This document shows, piece after piece, positions 5,547 through 7,130 of a stretch of 7,130 bases of DNA (the stretch's first letter is position 1; each line of letters starts with the position of its first letter). Origin of the DNA: Thermodesulfobacteriales bacterium (lineage in GTDB: Bacteria; Desulfobacterota_D; UBA1144; Nemesobacterales; UBA2774); NCBI GenBank assembly GCA_004525335.1, contig SPCL01000105.1:1-7130 (forward strand). Reading direction: 5' to 3'. The position numbers and the translations under genes are program-made. The notes below the pieces were generated by a model. That model worked only from the letters and a program-made list of their open reading frames with translations. It was not told the origin of the DNA and searched no databases.

Positions 5547-6304
5547 ACATATACGCGATAAAAGCAATTTATAAATTTGAAATGGCTCGCACATGGCGAA
5601 CTTTGATGCAAAGCATCGCATCCCCAATAATCTCCACATCACTTTATTTTGTAGTCTTCGGCGCAGCTATTGGATCACGCATGGGAGAAATAGAAGGGAT
5701 TAATTACGGGGCATTTATCATCCCGGGTTTGATTATGCTCTCACTTATGACCGAGAGTATTTCGAACGCATCATTTGGAATATACTTGCCAAAGTTCTCA
5801 GGAACTATATTTGAAATCCTCTCGGCTCCCGTGTCGTATATCGAGATATTAATCGGATATGTAGGCGCGGCGGCTACTAAATCAGTAATTCTCGGAATTT
5901 TGATACTAGTTACAGCAAGGTTATTCGTTCCATACGACATAGAGCATCCCCTTTGGATGATCGGATTTCTTGTACTTACTGCTGTAACGTTCAGTTTGTT
6001 TGGATTTATAATAGGAATTTGGGCGGACGGTTTCGAGAAACTACAAATCATACCTCTTATGATTGTAACCCCGCTTACCTTTCTCGGCGGCACTTTCTAT
6101 TCGATAAAAATGCTCCCTCCAATATGGCAGAAGATCACGCTGTTTAATCCGGTGGTCTATTTGGTAAGCTGTTTCAGATGGAGCTTCTACGGCGTCTCTG
6201 ATGTTAACGTAGTAGTAAGCTTCGGGATGACAGTGCTATTTCTGGTTCTTTGTATTGCAACAGTCTGGTGGATTTTTAAGACAGGGTACAAGCTTAAGAC
6301 CTGA
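5543..6304 (+). CDS. yadH: ABC-2 type exporter permease, YadH-like
   Basis: This 253-residue integral membrane protein forms the transport channel for the upstream ATPase. It has about six hydrophobic segments (roughly 24-42, 55-72, 100-126, 138-160, 168-188, 226-246), the ABC-2 permease arrangement. Motifs shared with E. coli YadH include SLYFVVFGAAIGSRMG, IPGLIMLS, the loop EILSAPVSYIEILIGYVGA before the third segment, TPLTFLGGTFYSIKMLPPIW, and NPVVYLVSCFRW. Length matches YadH. The ATG overlaps the ATPase stop in ATGA, so the two are translated together, and as a half-size permease it probably acts as a homodimer with two ATPase subunits. The protein ends KLKT. The stop codon lies inside the first palindromic repeat that follows, so that element may define the present C-terminus. 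Confidence 0.95.
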   Translation: MNIYAIKAIYKFEMARTWRTLMQSIASPIISTSLYFVVFGAAIGSRMGEIEGINYGAFIIPGLIMLSLMTESISNASFGIYLPKFSGTIFEILSAPVSYIEILIGYVGAAATKSVILGILILVTARLFVPYDIEHPLWMIGFLVLTAVTFSLFGFIIGIWADGFEKLQIIPLMIVTPLTFLGGTFYSIKMLPPIWQKITLFNPVVYLVSCFRWSFYGVSDVNVVVSFGMTVLFLVLCIATVWWIFKTGYKLKT

Positions 6305-6333
6305 GCTTATCGAAGCACTCAGGATAAACGGAT
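6300..6333. repeat. palindromic intergenic repeat-like element (CTGAG-CTTATCGAAG type)
   Basis: CCTGAG (6300-6305) pairs with CTCAGG (6318-6323). Inside it CTT pairs with AAG around an ATCG loop, leaving CA bulged. The following GATAAACGGA matches the tail of the widespread intergenic repeat family that reads roughly CCTGAGCTTGTCGAAG...CTCAGGATGAACGGA in many environmental bacterial genomes. It overlaps the permease stop codon. It lacks a T run, so it is not a standard intrinsic terminator, although the hairpin may protect the mRNA end. Confidence 0.6.
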
Positions 6334-6335
6334 TT

Positions 6336-6370
6336 AGCTCCCCCTTGATCCCCTTTTGCAAAGGGGGGAA
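6336..6370. repeat. palindromic intergenic repeat-like element (CCCCTTTTGCAAAGGGG type)
   Basis: CCCCTTT (6350-6356) and AAAGGGG (6360-6366) form a seven-pair stem with a TGC loop, preceded by a second C-run at 6340-6344 and followed by two extra G. This C-rich/G-rich hairpin resembles a common dispersed repeat (CCCCCTTTGCAAAGGGGGA) of many bacterial genomes. No T run follows on either strand. It sits directly beside the first element, in the gap between the convergent permease and mqnE genes. Confidence 0.65.
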
Positions 6371-6395
6371 TAAACCATAAAAGTTCTTACATACT

Positions 6396-7118
6396 CTAAT
6401 TAAAAACTTGAATTTCGTTATATAGGGCGTCTCTTTCTACTGGAATGAAGCCTGCGTTTTTAATCATGTTCACCATGAAGTCGCGTGTGTGTCCAAGCTC
6501 TGAAGGGGCGCCTGCGTCGTGAATAATCTTCTCACGCATGATTGTACCGTCCGCATCGCTGCAACCGTAATGAAGCGCAACCTGAGCCATCTTCTCGCCT
6601 AATGTAATCCAGTAGGATTTGATGTGAGGGAAGTTGTCAAGATAGAGTCTTGAGAGCGCATGCACTTTAAGATCGTATGAACCCGCAAAGAATTTCACTT
6701 CCTTTTTCATACTCGTATTTTCAGGCTGAAACAGTACCGGAATAAAAGCAAAAAATCCCGGTGATTCATCTTCAACAGTTCTTAACCTTTCAAGATGATC
6801 GACTATATGAAACGGCTCTTCAATGTGTCCATAAAGAATGGTCGCATTGGTTGGGATACCAATTCTATGAGCAATTTTATGAATTTCTTCCCATCTTGTA
6901 GCTATTGTTTTAGGAGCGCAAATTTTCTTACGGATATCGGGGTGAAGAATCTCAGCCCCTCCTCCGGTCAATGCATCAACGCCGTTTTCTCTAAGAGTTT
7001 GCAGAACCCATTCAATGTCTTTGCCTGTGAGCTCAGTAAACCAGTCGATCTCTACAGCTGTAAATGCTTTTACGTGAGTTTGTGGAAACTTATCTTTTAC
7101 GAGTTTAATATTGTCTAA
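6396..7118 (-). CDS. mqnE: aminofutalosine synthase MqnE, C-terminal part, frame interrupted near right edge
   Basis: These 240 residues match the C-terminal two thirds of MqnE, the radical SAM enzyme that makes 6-amino-6-deoxyfutalosine from 3-[(1-carboxyvinyl)oxy]benzoate in the futalosine route to menaquinone. Visible motifs are HVKAFTAVEI, ENGVDALTGGGAEI, RIGIPTNATILYGHIE, LYLDNFPHIKSYWI, ALHYGCSDADGT and the ending PVERDALYN. The last motifs fit MqnE better than the relatives MqnC or CofH. The cluster motif CxxxCxxC and the first ~130-150 residues should lie beyond the right edge. However, an in-frame TAA at 7119-7121 separates this part from the three codons left before the edge. An internal TTG at 6971 exists but would give an enzyme without its cluster, so it is not a sensible start. 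Either the gene is broken or the base call at the edge is wrong. It is convergent with the exporter genes. Confidence 0.88.
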   Translation of the reverse strand, partial: LDNIKLVKDKFPQTHVKAFTAVEIDWFTELTGKDIEWVLQTLRENGVDALTGGGAEILHPDIRKKICAPKTIATRWEEIHKIAHRIGIPTNATILYGHIEEPFHIVDHLERLRTVEDESPGFFAFIPVLFQPENTSMKKEVKFFAGSYDLKVHALSRLYLDNFPHIKSYWITLGEKMAQVALHYGCSDADGTIMREKIIHDAGAPSELGHTRDFMVNMIKNAGFIPVERDALYNEIQVFN

Positions 7119-7130
7119 TTAGTTTTGAAA

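Noticed and set aside
5704..6093. Long minus-strand open frame opposite the permease
   Set aside because: It is antisense to a clear YadH-like gene, and its translation looks like a shadow with no domain or ribosome site.
6795..7118. Plus-strand open frame of 107 codons opposite mqnE
   Set aside because: It lies entirely over conserved MqnE coding sequence on the other strand.

Overview
The window looks like chromosomal DNA from an environmental, Gram-negative-type bacterium with an AT-rich genome and short intergenic gaps. It carries a lipoprotein, a menaquinone gene of the futalosine type (mqnE), a two-subunit transketolase and a YadG/YadH-type ABC exporter. I cannot name the lineage. Futalosine-type menaquinone synthesis, a split transketolase and a short TraR/DksA zinc-finger protein fit several poorly cultured bacterial groups, and nothing here separates them.

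Layout, left to right. Positions 1-405 (-) hold the N-terminal part of a protein that resembles the DUF2156 / MprF C-terminal domain. It runs off the left edge and has no ATG start. Divergent from it is a six-cysteine lipoprotein (544-1083, +) with a good promoter and ribosome site. Convergent with the lipoprotein is the transketolase pair on the minus strand: the N-terminal TPP-binding subunit (2109-2969), then the C-terminal subunit (1127-2116), with an 8-nt overlap. Upstream of the pair are a run of nine G and a TraR/DksA-family zinc-finger protein (3109-3435, -). Next come two small minus-strand genes of unknown function: a 94-residue soluble protein (3658-3942) and a secreted 102-residue protein with ten cysteines (4117-4425) that has its own promoter. 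On the plus strand, 4620-6304 encodes an ABC-2 exporter, with ATPase and permease overlapping by ATGA. Two palindromic repeat-like elements follow immediately (6300-6370). The right end (6396-7118, -) is the C-terminal two thirds of aminofutalosine synthase MqnE, interrupted by an in-frame stop nine bases from the edge.

How the genes work together. The transketolase pair is central carbon metabolism (non-oxidative pentose phosphate pathway). MqnE is respiratory quinone synthesis. The YadG/YadH pair is a two-gene membrane exporter of unknown substrate. Apart from the two overlapping pairs, the genes seem to be separate transcription units, several with recognisable promoters. I see no CRISPR array, transposase, tRNA, rRNA, or defence or biosynthetic cluster. 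I do not think the window holds a new multi-gene system. The most interesting items are the cysteine-rich secreted protein, the orphan 94-residue protein, the broken mqnE reading frame, and several short repeats and one homopolymer in control regions. No stretch longer than 300 bases lacks a gene.
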